Assembly (NCBI RefSeq): GCF_002382885.1
Contig: NZ_NWVL01000002.1
Location: 1 to 64,000 of the forward strand
Source of the DNA: Streptomyces sp. WZ.A104
GTDB taxonomy: Bacteria; Actinomycetota; Actinomycetes; Streptomycetales; Streptomycetaceae
DNA length: 64,000 bases
Direction: 5' to 3'
The stretch's first letter is position 1. The number at the start of each line of letters is the position of its first letter. This document shows positions 14,392 to 22,894 of the stretch, in pieces. The position numbers and the translations under genes are program-made. The notes under the pieces are model-generated. The model did no database searches, was not told where the DNA came from, and worked only from the letters and a program-made list of their open reading frames with translations.

Positions 14392-14474
14392 GCATCCCGG
14401 GCACTGGGAGCGGCAACCATGGTCGTACGTCCATCAGCCTCCGGAAACCGCCCACGAGCGGCATCGTCCAGCAT
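14392..14474 (-). pseudogene. Remnant of a GNAT-type gene start fused out of frame to the phosphatase remnant
   Basis: ATG 14474 opens MLDDAARGRFPEADGRTTM, then VAAPSARDAGV. From memory this resembles the N-terminus of a Streptomyces acetyltransferase family (xARGxFPPADGxVTV...SxRDAGV). Homology appears to end at RDAGV (about 14392), where the inositol-phosphatase similarity begins in another frame. I infer one deletion that joined two neighbouring genes. The family identification is tentative. Confidence 0.4.
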
Positions 14475-14667
14475 CTCCGGCCAGGGTCTGCCCCATGAAG
14501 TGCCCTTTCGCTGCACGTCATCCGCTTCCATCATCGTGAGCACAGCCCGGCCCCGCCGCCCCATTACCTCGGGAGTAATCGACGCGCCGCCCCGCCCCCC
14601 GGCAGCATCGACCACCAACGAGGGAAACCCCACCGACAAGAGGCACACCAACAGCAAGGAGGCCCGC

Positions 14668-15099
14668 ATGCCCACCGCATCCCCCGCCGACGCCACCCGG
14701 GCGGTCGTCCAGAAGTTCCTCGCCGCCCGACTGGCCGGAGACACCGAGGCGCTCACCGCGCTCTTCGCCGACGAGGTCGACTGGCAGCTGGCCGACAACC
14801 CGACAGTCCCCTGGATCCGCCCACGCTCCACGCCCGCCGAATGTGCGGCCCAGTTCGGGGAGTTGATGGAGCATACGGTCCCCGAGGAGGCCCGGGCCTC
14901 CGTCGGCACCTTCCTCGTGGACGGCGCCGACGCCGTACTGATGGGGCACCTGTCGGGGACCGTACGCGCGACGGGCAGATCCTTCGAGGGCCCGTTCGCG
15001 CTGCGGCTCACCGTCGAGAACGGCCGGATCACCCGGCACCACCTCTACGAGAACAGCCTGTCGATCGCGGAGGCGGTGAGCGACCGGAAGGCCGGTTGA
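14668..15099 (+). CDS. SnoaL-like / nuclear transport factor 2-like protein
   Basis: A 143-residue protein with the NTF2-like cone fold pattern: VVQKFLAARLAGDTEALTALFADEVDWQLA at the N-terminus (helices and first strand with conserved Asp), RPRSTPAECAAQFGELM in the middle, and VENGRITRHHLYENSLSIAEA at the end. SnoaL-type proteins include small-molecule cyclases and isomerases and many of unknown role. AAGGAGG precedes ATG 14668. It is divergent from the deletion-fused pseudogenes. Confidence 0.8.
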   Translation: MPTASPADATRAVVQKFLAARLAGDTEALTALFADEVDWQLADNPTVPWIRPRSTPAECAAQFGELMEHTVPEEARASVGTFLVDGADAVLMGHLSGTVRATGRSFEGPFALRLTVENGRITRHHLYENSLSIAEAVSDRKAG

Positions 15100-15392
15100 C
15101 CACCGGTAGCTTCCGGAAAGTCGGCATGCCCGGATCAGGCGTCGCCCACGCCCAGGGCCATACGCAGCCAGCCGAGGCCGTCCTGTGACAGAAGCCCGTC
15201 GGCGGGCCGGTTCGCGGTCTCGGCGACGAGACGGCCACGGCTGTTACGGCCTTGAGCGTCGGCCTGGCCCCGTCGCACATCGTCGACAACGGGCGGCACG
15301 CCTTGATCCTGCACACCTCCACCCACGCCGAACTGTGCGAACAACTCGGCGGCTCCGGCCACTACTTCCCCTTGATGGCAAGGTGGACACCA
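15100..15392. other. Stretch without a recognised gene; possible remnant frames
   Basis: No confident gene here. On the plus strand a frame is open from 15189 (after a TGA at 15186-15188) through 15390 and reads protein-like (TALSVGLAPSHIVDNGR, then ALILHTSTHAELCEQLGG). It lacks a start with a ribosome-binding site and runs into the terminator. On the minus strand a frame ending at 15135 finishes LLSQDGLGWLRMALGVGDA. Both look like debris of real genes next to tRNA-Val, a common integration target. Confidence 0.4.
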
Positions 15393-15424
15393 AAGGCCCC
15401 CAACCATGATCAGTTGGGGGCCTT
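15393..15424. terminator. Terminator of tRNA-Val
   Basis: AAGGCCCCCAAC (15393-15404), an 8-base loop and GTTGGGGGCCTT (15413-15424) form a perfect 12-bp stem just downstream of the tRNA gene on the minus strand. Confidence 0.8.
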
Positions 15425-15430
15425 CGTGTC

Positions 15431-15505
15431 TGGTGGGCGCGGACGGTTTCGAACCGCCGACATCTGCTTTGTAAGAGCAGCGCTCTACCCCTGAGCTACG
15501 CACCC
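15431..15505 (-). tRNA. tRNA-Val (anticodon UAC), 3' CCA encoded
   Basis: The minus strand folds as a cloverleaf. Acceptor GGGUGCG pairs with CGCGCCC (one G-U pair). The D arm is GCUC...GAGC, and the anticodon arm CUGCU-CUUACAA-AGCAG places UAC in the loop. The T arm has GGUUCGAAACC. Discriminator A is followed by CCA in the DNA. The 5' end is at 15505. Confidence 0.95.
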
Positions 15506-15729
15506 GTGGATGAGGCAACAGCGTACATGGACGGGGGCCCTGCTCATAAACCGATTCGGCGGGACCGGTCGGCGGCGGCTCCGGGCCGCCGGGGACCGGG
15601 GGATAACCCCACCCCGGAGACGGTGGCCGCCCGGATCCCGTCGGGGGCTTCCAGTGCATACGGTTTGAGGGAACCGGGCGGGACGTCCGGTGGCACCGTC
15701 CGGCCGTACTCACTGGGGGATCGATCACC

Positions 15730-16530
15730 GTGGACATCGTTTCGAGCGCACCGAACCGAACCCGTCGCGGGGTGCGCGGTCGGGTTCTCGCCCTGGGGGG
15801 TGGGGTCGCGCTGCTGGCGCTCGGCATCACCGGGTGCGGGGGGACCAACGTGGATGACGCGCCTGTGGAGCGGAAGACGTTCGCGTTGGAGGGGAAGACC
15901 TTGACCATCGACGCCGAGAACAGCTCCGTGGAGCTCGTGCCCGCCGACGTGGAGCAGGTCGAGGTCGAGCGGCAGGTCGACGGATGGGTGATGTTCGGCA
16001 GTGGGCCCGATCCTGTGTGGGCTGTGGACGCAGACACCCTGACGTTGCACATGAAGTGCAAGGCCATGATCAACAACTGCGAGGCCCGGCACCGGGTGAA
16101 GGTGCCGCGCGGGGTGAGCGTGACGGCGGTGGCGGACAACGGGAGAGTCAGCGCCACCGGGTTCGACCGGCCGCTGGAGCTGTCCTCCTCCAACGGCGAA
16201 GTCCACGTCCGGGACGTGAGCGGGACGCTCAAGCTGCAGAGCGACAACGGGCAGGTGCTGGCGGAACGGATATCCTCCGCCTCCGTCGTCGCCAGGTCGG
16301 ACAACGGCGAGGTCCGGTTGGACTTCAACACCGTGCCCGATCTCGTGGACACTGTGAGCGACAACGGCGGCATCACCATCGACCTGCCTGCGGGCGGGAA
16401 GAAGTACGCCGTCAGCGCCTCCGCCGACAACGGCGACGTCTCGATCGGCGTGCCGCGCAGCGACGACAGCGCTCACGTGGTGAAGGCCCGCAGCGACAAT
16501 GGTCAAGTCACCGTGCGAAGCGCGAACTAA
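15730..16530 (+). CDS. DUF4097 family lipoprotein (beta-helix, DNG repeats)
   Basis: A 266-residue protein. An N-terminal lipoprotein signal ends in LGITGCGG (lipobox Cys near residue 37). The mature part is a right-handed beta-helix of repeated units with Asn-Gly turns: VADNGRVSATG, SSSNGEVHVRD, QSDNGQVLAER, RSDNGEVRLDF, VSDNGGITIDL, SADNGDVSIGV and RSDNGQVTVRS. DUF4097 proteins are often tied to envelope stress or two-component operons, but their role is unknown. The start is GTG 15730, with a GGGGGA-type site upstream. The 224-base gap from the tRNA shows no gene. Confidence 0.85.
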   Translation: MDIVSSAPNRTRRGVRGRVLALGGGVALLALGITGCGGTNVDDAPVERKTFALEGKTLTIDAENSSVELVPADVEQVEVERQVDGWVMFGSGPDPVWAVDADTLTLHMKCKAMINNCEARHRVKVPRGVSVTAVADNGRVSATGFDRPLELSSSNGEVHVRDVSGTLKLQSDNGQVLAERISSASVVARSDNGEVRLDFNTVPDLVDTVSDNGGITIDLPAGGKKYAVSASADNGDVSIGVPRSDDSAHVVKARSDNGQVTVRSAN

Positions 16531-16602
16531 CCGACCCGTGTGTTCGTCCTTACCTGGTGGGAGAATGTACCGGGCAGGGGCGGAACAGCACGGGAGAGGG
16601 AT

Positions 16603-18087
16603 GTGACGGCGACGCACACGCGGCCAGAGGCACGAGCGGGTGGGAGTTCCGCCGTCAAGGGCGATCAGCGAGCCCGAGCCCGCGAAAGCCAGGAGGGCCG
16701 GGGCGCGCACCGTGTCCAAGGGGGCCGCCCCAGGGGCCGTGGTCAAGGGGGGCGTGGCCAAGGGGGGCGGGATCTGCTGGCGCTTGTGCTGCTGCCCGTG
16801 CCCCTCCTGCTTGCCGCGCTGCCCGCCGCCTTCGCCGGGGGCGGTACGCGCCGGTGGTTCGGCGGGCGTGGTGAGAATCAGCGGGCCGAGGCGCAGGCCG
16901 CGAAGGACGCCGCCGCCGAGGCCTTCTACGAGCTCGACAGCGCCCAGCGCGATCTCAGGATCTCCATCGAGACCATCAACGCCGTGGACAGTTCCTCGCG
17001 CGGCCGCAAGGCCTCCGAGGACTTCGCCGCGCTGAGCCACCGCATCGACGCGGTCAGCCACGCGTACATCACCGCCGTCGACTCCCATGACCTGGACCGG
17101 GACGATCTGGAGCCCTCCGTCGCCTCCCGGGCCCGCACCGAGCTCACCCGGGCCAAGGACGACCTCGTCCGGGTCAAGGGCGAGCTGGACCGGTTCGCGC
17201 AGGGGCTCGGGCCCCTCCTGGGCACTGCGGAGACCCAGCTCGCCCGGCTCGCCCCCGCCGTGGAGCGGGCCCGGCAGGCGCTCCTGGCCGCCAGCAACGC
17301 CCTCGATGCCGTACGGGCCGCGGGGCTGCGGGCCGATGAGCTCGCCGCCCGGCTCGCCGCGCTCGCCCCGGAGCTGACCAAGCTGAACCAGGGTGCCGGA
17401 AAGCACGGGGTCGCCGAGACACTCCAGCGCGCCGACGTCGTACTGCGCGACGCCGAGGCCGTACGTACCGAAGCCGAGCGGCTGCCCGAGCGGGCCGCCG
17501 AGATCGACCGGCGCCTGGTCTCCCTTCGTACCCGCGCCCAGGCCCTCACCACTCGCGCCGGGTCGGTCGAGCCGGTCCTCAGCGAACTACGGCGTCGCTT
17601 CTCCGCCGCCTGCTGGCAGGACCTCCAGCCCATCCCGGAGCAGGCCGCCGTCAACGTACGACAGGCCGAGGACAAGCTCGCCGAGGCAGCCAAGGCGCGC
17701 GATGAGCAGCGCTGGGCGGACGCCACCTCGCGGCTCTCCACCGTCCGGGCCCTCCTCAACTCCGTCGACGAGGCGGTCTCCACCGCAGGAGACCGGTTGC
17801 AGCGGCTCGATGCCGTGGCGAAAGACCCGCAGCAGGAGATCGAGCGGACCCGGTTCGCGGTCCGGGACGCCCAGCGCCTCGCCATGGCCGGGCGGCACAC
17901 CCCCGATCCCCGGCACGCGCGGCCGCTCGACGACTCCGTGGCCCGGCTGGAGCGCGCCATCACCGGCCTGGAAGGGCGCCACCCCGATTACTGGCACTTC
18001 CTGACCGAGACCGAAGCCGTCCGACGGACCGCCGCCCGCGTCGTCTCCGACATCCGCGAAGAGCGCGGCAGCGGCGCCGGGGCGTAG
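16603..18087 (+). CDS. Membrane-anchored coiled-coil protein of unknown function
   Basis: A 494-residue protein. A basic, Gly/Arg-rich N-terminus (GGRPRGRGQGGRGQGGRD) leads into one membrane segment (LLALVLLPVPLLLAALPAAFAGG). About 390 residues of long helices with heptad-like Ala/Leu/Arg/Glu patterns follow: FYELDSAQRDLRISIETINA, RTELTRAKDDLVRVKGELDR, RLPERAAEIDRRLVSLRTRA. The C-terminus reads HPDYWHFLTETEAVRR. It resembles widely conserved Streptomyces membrane proteins without a known role. The start is GTG 16603 after GGGAGAGGG. The stop codon lies inside a 15-bp tandem repeat. Confidence 0.75.
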   Translation: MTATHTRPEARAGGSSAVKGDQRARARESQEGRGAHRVQGGRPRGRGQGGRGQGGRDLLALVLLPVPLLLAALPAAFAGGGTRRWFGGRGENQRAEAQAAKDAAAEAFYELDSAQRDLRISIETINAVDSSSRGRKASEDFAALSHRIDAVSHAYITAVDSHDLDRDDLEPSVASRARTELTRAKDDLVRVKGELDRFAQGLGPLLGTAETQLARLAPAVERARQALLAASNALDAVRAAGLRADELAARLAALAPELTKLNQGAGKHGVAETLQRADVVLRDAEAVRTEAERLPERAAEIDRRLVSLRTRAQALTTRAGSVEPVLSELRRRFSAACWQDLQPIPEQAAVNVRQAEDKLAEAAKARDEQRWADATSRLSTVRALLNSVDEAVSTAGDRLQRLDAVAKDPQQEIERTRFAVRDAQRLAMAGRHTPDPRHARPLDDSVARLERAITGLEGRHPDYWHFLTETEAVRRTAARVVSDIREERGSGAGA

Positions 18088-18125
18088 CTGCGTGCGGCGT
18101 AGCTGCGTGCGGCGTAGCTGCGTGC
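18081..18125. repeat. Three perfect 15-bp tandem copies spanning a stop codon
   Basis: GGCGTAGCTGCGTGC occurs at 18081-18095, 18096-18110 and 18111-18125. The TAG stop of the coiled-coil protein (18085-18087) lies in the first copy. Further on, two looser repeats of CCGTGCC(C/G)GGCTCGCGA (near 18160 and 18218) fill the gap to the FmdB gene. Confidence 0.9.
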
Positions 18126-18362
18126 CGTGCGTTGCAGGGCTGTCTGGTGCCGTACCTTGCCGTGCCCGGCTCGCGATACGGTGCGAGGTCCTCGGGCGCC
18201 GTGTCGGGTCGTGTCGGGCCGTGCCGGGCTCGCGACGCGGTGCCTGCTCGCGCCGTGGCGTACGTCGCGATGCGCTGCACCTTCCCGCCTTGCCCACCGC
18301 CTGCCCGAGGCCTATAGCCCTCGTCGTAGCCGTGCGGGCGCGGGTGGCTCTAGCCTTGGCCC

Positions 18363-18581
18363 ATGCCTCGCTATGAATTCCGCTGCCGCACCTGCGGCGA
18401 CACGTTCGAAGTCAGCCGCCCCATGGCCCAGTCCTCGGACCCCGCCTCCTGTCCCCTCGGCCACGACGACACCGTCAAGCTGCTGTCCGCCGTGGCCGTG
18501 GGTGGTGCCGCCGGGGCCGCGCCCGACTCGTCCGGCGGCGGAGGGGGCGGGGGCTGCTGCGGCGGTGGGTGCTGCGGCTGA
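18363..18581 (+). CDS. FmdB family zinc-ribbon protein
   Basis: A 72-residue protein starting MPRYEFRCRTCGDTFEVSRP, the FmdB/CxxC_CxxC_SSSS signature. CRTCG and a later SCPLGHDD supply the zinc ligands (the second site is C-His rather than CxxC). The C-terminus is a Gly/Cys run (GGGGGGGCCGGGCCG), common in this family. Members are putative regulatory or metal-binding proteins first linked to formamidase and amidase operons. No clear ribosome-binding site is seen before ATG 18363. Confidence 0.85.
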   Translation: MPRYEFRCRTCGDTFEVSRPMAQSSDPASCPLGHDDTVKLLSAVAVGGAAGAAPDSSGGGGGGGCCGGGCCG

Positions 18582-18695
18582 ACCGTAGCCCGCCCCACCC
18601 GAGCCTTACCCCGCCGCCACCCGCGCCCGCACCCGCACCCGCACCCCAACTGTGCCGGACCTGCGCCGGACCTGAGCCGGACGGCCTGGTGAGCG

Positions 18696-19355
18696 CTACT
18701 TCTTACGGGAAAGTGTCAGGCCGTCCGCGACCGTCAGCAGCACGCTGTCCATCCGGTCGTCCGCGCTCACGTGGTCGTTGAACTCCTTGATCGCCGCTGT
18801 CGGGCCCGTCGCCTCCGGGTCCGTCACGCCGCCGTGGAAGAGCACGTTGTCCGTGGCGATGACCCCGCCCTGCCGCATCCGGGGCACCAGCTCCTCCCAG
18901 TACGCGATGTAGCCGCCCTTGTCCGCGTCCAGGTAGGCGAAGTCGATGTGCGGCTCGGCGGGCATCGCGCGCAGCGTGTCCAGGGCCGGGGCGATCCGCA
19001 AGTCGATCCGGTCCGCGACGCCCGCCTTCTCCCAGGCCTCCCGGCCGTACGCCGTCCACTCCTCCGAGATGTCGCAGGCGATCAGCCTGCCGTCGGCGGG
19101 CAGCGCCTGGGCCATCGCCAGTGCGCTGAAGCCGGTGAACGTCCCGACCTCCACCACATGCCGGGCGCCCACCAGCCGGACGAGGAACGCCAGCAGCGGG
19201 GCCTGCTCCTCGGCCGACACCATGCCCGCGTGGTCGGGGAACCGGGCGTACGTGGTGTCCACCAGCTCCCGCTGGACCGGGTCCAGCGGCGGATTGTGGG
19301 CCAGCATGTACGCGTACAGCTCGTCCGTGATCGTGGTCTCGTTGCCCTTGGTCAT
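18696..19355 (-). CDS. Class I SAM-dependent O-methyltransferase (CCoAOMT-like)
   Basis: A 219-residue enzyme of the caffeoyl-CoA/catechol O-methyltransferase type. It carries VVEVGTFTGFSALAMA (motif I, SAM-binding glycine loop), LIACDISEEW (motif II acidic residue), FAYLDADKGGYIAYWEEL (metal-binding DAD-K region) and GGVIATDNVLFHGGV (second metal Asp-Asn). It needs a divalent metal and methylates a catechol or similar hydroxyl. It follows the HAD gene of the Ter operon by 101 bases on the same strand, so it could act on that pathway's product; this is inference. Confidence 0.85.
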   Translation of the reverse strand: MTKGNETTITDELYAYMLAHNPPLDPVQRELVDTTYARFPDHAGMVSAEEQAPLLAFLVRLVGARHVVEVGTFTGFSALAMAQALPADGRLIACDISEEWTAYGREAWEKAGVADRIDLRIAPALDTLRAMPAEPHIDFAYLDADKGGYIAYWEELVPRMRQGGVIATDNVLFHGGVTDPEATGPTAAIKEFNDHVSADDRMDSVLLTVADGLTLSRKK

Positions 19356-19456
19356 CCGGGTGCGCTTCCCTCTGTCGTGTCGTCCGTGAAGAAGAGCTGT
19401 CGGGGCCTCCGCGCCCGTCCGCCGCTCTCCACCCCAGCCTCGCGCAACCAGCGCCC

Positions 19457-20323
19457 CTACGCAGAGGAAGCGGAGGAATCAGAGGACGCGGCGGACGCGG
19501 CGGAAGAAGCCGTCAGGAAGCGGCGGAGGATCTCCTCCCCTGCTGCCCCTCCCCTCGCCTCCAGTGCCTCGACGTGCGGGGCCCGCCAGCCCTCGTCCGC
19601 GAGCTCGCCGTGGCCGGGGCGCCAGCCCAGGTCGGCGGCGAGCAGCAGGTCGGCGTCGAGGAGAGAGTCCCCGGCGGCGAGCGTGCGGGTGGCGCCGGAG
19701 CGGCGGGCCACCTCGTGCATCGCGGCGCTCTTGGTGAGCGGTGCCGGGACCGCGTAGATCTTGCGGCCCTGGAGGGAGACCGTCCAGCCGCGGGGCCGCG
19801 CCCAGGCCGCCAGTTCCTTCACCCACTCCTCAGGGAGGAGGGAGCGCTCGACGACGAGGTACGCGAAGAGGTTCTCGGCCACGCGGTCCTTGAGGAGCCA
19901 GGCCGGGTCGGCGGTCGTGGCGAGGTGGGCCCGGATCTCGGTGAGGGGGGCGCACTCGTCGGCGATGCGGGTCTCCACCCGCGCCTGCCAGTCCGGGTCG
20001 GAGACCCCGTCGACGAGGATGTGGCCGCCGTTGGCGCAGATCGCGTACCGGGGGGTGGGGCCGGGGAGGTGGATGCGGTGGTACTGCTCGCGGGTCCGGG
20101 TGGTGGTCGGGACGAAGAGCGTCGAGGTCGCCACCTCGGTGAGCAGTGCGGCCGCCGTCTCCGTCATGTACGAGAGGGGCTTGTGGCCGTACACCTCCAC
20201 GCACAGGAGCCGGGGGGCCTCCGCGTCCGGCATCGACAGGTCGAGTGAGGCCGCCGAGTAGATGAGCGTACGGTCGAGGTCGCTCGCCACCAGGGTGACC
20301 GGTGAAGTCTCGCTCACGCTCAT
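19457..20323 (-). CDS. HAD-superfamily phosphatase of the Ter-linked operon
   Basis: A 288-residue protein. ASDLDRTLIYS is HAD motif I (D15/D17). A C2-type cap region holds CANGGHILVDG. APLTKSAAMHEVARRSG provides the motif III Lys, and LAAGDSLLDADLL is motif IV. The last ~20 residues are an Ala/Ser run (TASSAASAASSDSSASSA). Its ATG overlaps the stop of the phosphoribosyltransferase-fusion gene (ATGA, 20320-20323), so the two are translationally coupled. In published comparative work on Ter-linked operons (Anantharaman, Iyer and Aravind), a HAD phosphatase is part of a predicted nucleoside-like metabolite pathway. Confidence 0.85.
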   Translation of the reverse strand: MSVSETSPVTLVASDLDRTLIYSAASLDLSMPDAEAPRLLCVEVYGHKPLSYMTETAAALLTEVATSTLFVPTTTRTREQYHRIHLPGPTPRYAICANGGHILVDGVSDPDWQARVETRIADECAPLTEIRAHLATTADPAWLLKDRVAENLFAYLVVERSLLPEEWVKELAAWARPRGWTVSLQGRKIYAVPAPLTKSAAMHEVARRSGATRTLAAGDSLLDADLLLAADLGWRPGHGELADEGWRAPHVEALEARGGAAGEEILRRFLTASSAASAASSDSSASSA

Positions 20324-22884
20324 GCGCCCTGCACCGCCTTGCCGTCCGCGCCCGTCGCACCGCGCGTGAACCGGGGATGGATCAGACCGACACAGCTGTA
20401 CGGGAGGTCGTCGACCTCCTCGACCGGGACGCCCCGCTGCTCGGCCAGCAGCCGGATGTGCTCCAGGTCCGTGCCTGCTCCACGCTTCGCGAGGATCTTC
20501 CAGGGGACCCGGCGCAGCAGCACCCGGGTGGTCTCGCCGACGCCGGGCTTGACCAGGTTCACGTCGTGGATGCCGTACTCCTCGCTGATCCGCTCGACGG
20601 CCGCCCAGCCCTCCCAGGTCGGGGCGCGGTCGGCGGCGAGCAGCTCCTTCGCCTCGGCGTCGACCTGGTCCGCCACCTCGTCGAAGCGCGCGGCCACCGC
20701 CGCCAGGAAGTCGCCGGAGACATCGGCCCCCGCCAGCTCGCGGTAGAACTTCGCGCCGTGGAAGTCGTCGGGGCCGACCAGGTCGGCGCGGAGCACCGTA
20801 CGGGAGATGAGGCCGGAGACGGTGGAGTTGAGGCAGGCGGAAGGGATCAGGTAGTCCTCGCGGGTGCCGTACGTGCGGACGCAGCCGCCCGGATCGGCGA
20901 GCACCGCGATCTCCGGGTCGAAGCCGGCGCGGCCGCCAGGACCCGTGGCGCCCTCAGCCCTCTCCTGCGCCTCGAACTCACTTATGGCCGCTGCCAGTTC
21001 GCGGGTGATCGCACCCTTCCCCGTCCAGCCGTCGACGAACACCACGTCGGCCGGGTCGTGGTGGGCGGCGAGCCAGCGCAGGGCGTTGGCGTCGATGCCC
21101 CGGCCCCGGACGATGGAGATGGCGTAGTGCGGGAGGTCCAGCCCGTGCCGGTGGCGGGCCCAGTGGCGCATCAGCACCCCGACGGGCGTTCCGGCGCGGG
21201 CGAGCGAGACGAGGACCGGGCGCGGGCCGCGTTCGGCGAGGACCGTCTCGGTGACGGTGCCCACCGCGCGGGCGATGCGGGCGGCGGAGGTGTCCAGGGC
21301 GGCCGTGAACAGGGCCTGGTACTCGGGGCTCGGCTGGTACTCGACGGGCAGTGACTCCGCGTAGTGCGCGCCGCCGCTCTGGATCGCCTCCTCGCGCTCC
21401 TCGGTGGGCGCCTCCAGCTCGGTGTCCGAGAGGTCCTGGAGGAGCCAGCCGACGTCCTCCGGTGCGTAACTGGAGAAGTCGGGGCCTCGGAGGGGCTCGG
21501 GCAGCACGGAGGGCTCCTGCCGGTGGGGGACGGGTGCGGGGGCGGGGGTGTACGAGGGGATGACCGCGAGGAGTACGTGGCCGGTGTGCTCGGCGAGGCG
21601 GGCCAGCAGGCCGTCGGGGGCGTGCAGTTCGGGGGTGTCGGCGGCGGAGTCGACGACGGCGACCACCGCGTCGAAGCCCGCGCCCGCCACGTTGTACGCG
21701 TACCGGTCGCCGGGTCCGTCAGCCGGGTCGTCGTGGGCCGGGAAGACCAGGCGGGTGCGTATCGCGTAGCCGGGGTCGTCGACGGCGAGGACCGGGGAGC
21801 GGGTGGTGGTGGAGTAGCGGACCTCGGTGTCGGCCGCGTCGGCTCCCAGCACCTCTTCCAGTGCGGTGCCCAGGCGCAGCGGCGCGTACATCAGCTCCTC
21901 GAAGCCGAGGACGAGGACCCGGCGGACGTCGCTTCCCAGGGCACCCGCAATCCGCTCCGCCAGAACCGGAAGCGCCGATTCGAGGGCCGCCCGGTGGACC
22001 GGGGTGAAGCCGTGCCGGCCGCCGTCGGGGACGCCTGCGGGCCAGCCGAGATCGACGCGGGTGACGGGAGCGGGGACCTGTGCGGAGCGCGGCGGGGAGA
22101 CGGGGGCCTCCGCCTCCTGCGCCGCCACCAGGGCCTGTCCGTGTTCCAGTACGCCGTCCGGCAGGGCGACCGTGCCGCTGCTGCGGGCCACCAGGTCCAC
22201 CCGGGCCCCGATCTCGGCGGCGAAGGCCGTCAGCCGGTCGCGGTCCTCCGGTGAGCGCATGTCGACCAGGGCGACGATCACGTACCGTTCGCGCGGGTGC
22301 AGGTCGTGCAGGGTGCGGATGGTGTTCAGGACCGTGTTGCCGGTGGAGAACTCGTCGTCGACCAGGACCAGAACGGAAGCACCTGCCTCCGCACCGGCAT
22401 CCGGGCGCCCCGCCAGCAGCTCCCGGTCCTCCGGCAGCAGTAGGTGCGAGGTGGCGTGCGAGTGGGACTCCTCGAAGCCGCCCGCCTGTTCGACGCCCGG
22501 CACCGGGCGCCGGGTGGAGTGGAGGTACGGGGCGTCCCGCAGGCCGTCCGCGACGGCGTGGCCGAGGCCGGTGGCCGTCTCCGCGTACCCGAGGACGACC
22601 GCGCGGCGGGCCTCCTCCGCGCCGAGCAGCTCCCGCACCCGCTCGCCGAGCGCGAAGCCTTCTCCGTACACGACGGAGGGTCGCTGGGGCACGTGCTTGC
22701 CCAGCACGTTCGACACGAGCAGATGTGCCCGCTTGGGGTTACGGCGCAGGGCGAGTCCCAGCAGTTCCCGGAGTTCCCCGTCGCCTTCCAGGGCGACTCC
22801 CAGCCGCTCCGCCACCCAGCTGCCCGACCACACCACGTCCACGGTCTCTTCTCTGGTCTCTTGTCCCGCCGCGCGCTCGCTCAT
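20320..22884 (-). CDS. Four-domain fusion: phosphoribosyltransferase-TRSP-StiP-PELOTA
   Basis: Four regions are visible in 854 residues. First, a PRTase domain (~15-245) with the PRPP loop VLVLVDDEFSTGNT at 171-184. Second, a TRSP domain (~275-450), including the naming motif TTTRSPVL at ~360-366. Third, a StiP-type domain (~470-740) with EEAIQSGGAHYAESLPVEY, VSLARAGTPVGVLMRHW, RGRGIDANALRW, FVDGWTGKGAI and TYGTREDYLIPSACLNSTVSG. Fourth, a PELOTA-like RNA-binding domain (~755-845). In Ter-linked operons PRTase-TRSP and StiP-PELOTA are usually, as I recall, separate proteins. Predicted to add ribose phosphate to a base. ATG 22884 lies 10 bases after the aldolase stop. Confidence 0.85.
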   Translation of the reverse strand: MSERAAGQETREETVDVVWSGSWVAERLGVALEGDGELRELLGLALRRNPKRAHLLVSNVLGKHVPQRPSVVYGEGFALGERVRELLGAEEARRAVVLGYAETATGLGHAVADGLRDAPYLHSTRRPVPGVEQAGGFEESHSHATSHLLLPEDRELLAGRPDAGAEAGASVLVLVDDEFSTGNTVLNTIRTLHDLHPRERYVIVALVDMRSPEDRDRLTAFAAEIGARVDLVARSSGTVALPDGVLEHGQALVAAQEAEAPVSPPRSAQVPAPVTRVDLGWPAGVPDGGRHGFTPVHRAALESALPVLAERIAGALGSDVRRVLVLGFEELMYAPLRLGTALEEVLGADAADTEVRYSTTTRSPVLAVDDPGYAIRTRLVFPAHDDPADGPGDRYAYNVAGAGFDAVVAVVDSAADTPELHAPDGLLARLAEHTGHVLLAVIPSYTPAPAPVPHRQEPSVLPEPLRGPDFSSYAPEDVGWLLQDLSDTELEAPTEEREEAIQSGGAHYAESLPVEYQPSPEYQALFTAALDTSAARIARAVGTVTETVLAERGPRPVLVSLARAGTPVGVLMRHWARHRHGLDLPHYAISIVRGRGIDANALRWLAAHHDPADVVFVDGWTGKGAITRELAAAISEFEAQERAEGATGPGGRAGFDPEIAVLADPGGCVRTYGTREDYLIPSACLNSTVSGLISRTVLRADLVGPDDFHGAKFYRELAGADVSGDFLAAVAARFDEVADQVDAEAKELLAADRAPTWEGWAAVERISEEYGIHDVNLVKPGVGETTRVLLRRVPWKILAKRGAGTDLEHIRLLAEQRGVPVEEVDDLPYSCVGLIHPRFTRGATGADGKAVQGA

Positions 22885-22894
22885 CGATACGCGC

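Noticed and set aside
15544-17406. Long minus-strand frame opposite the DUF4097 and coiled-coil genes
   Set aside because: Low-complexity antisense; the plus-strand genes have a lipobox, DNG repeats and coiled coils.
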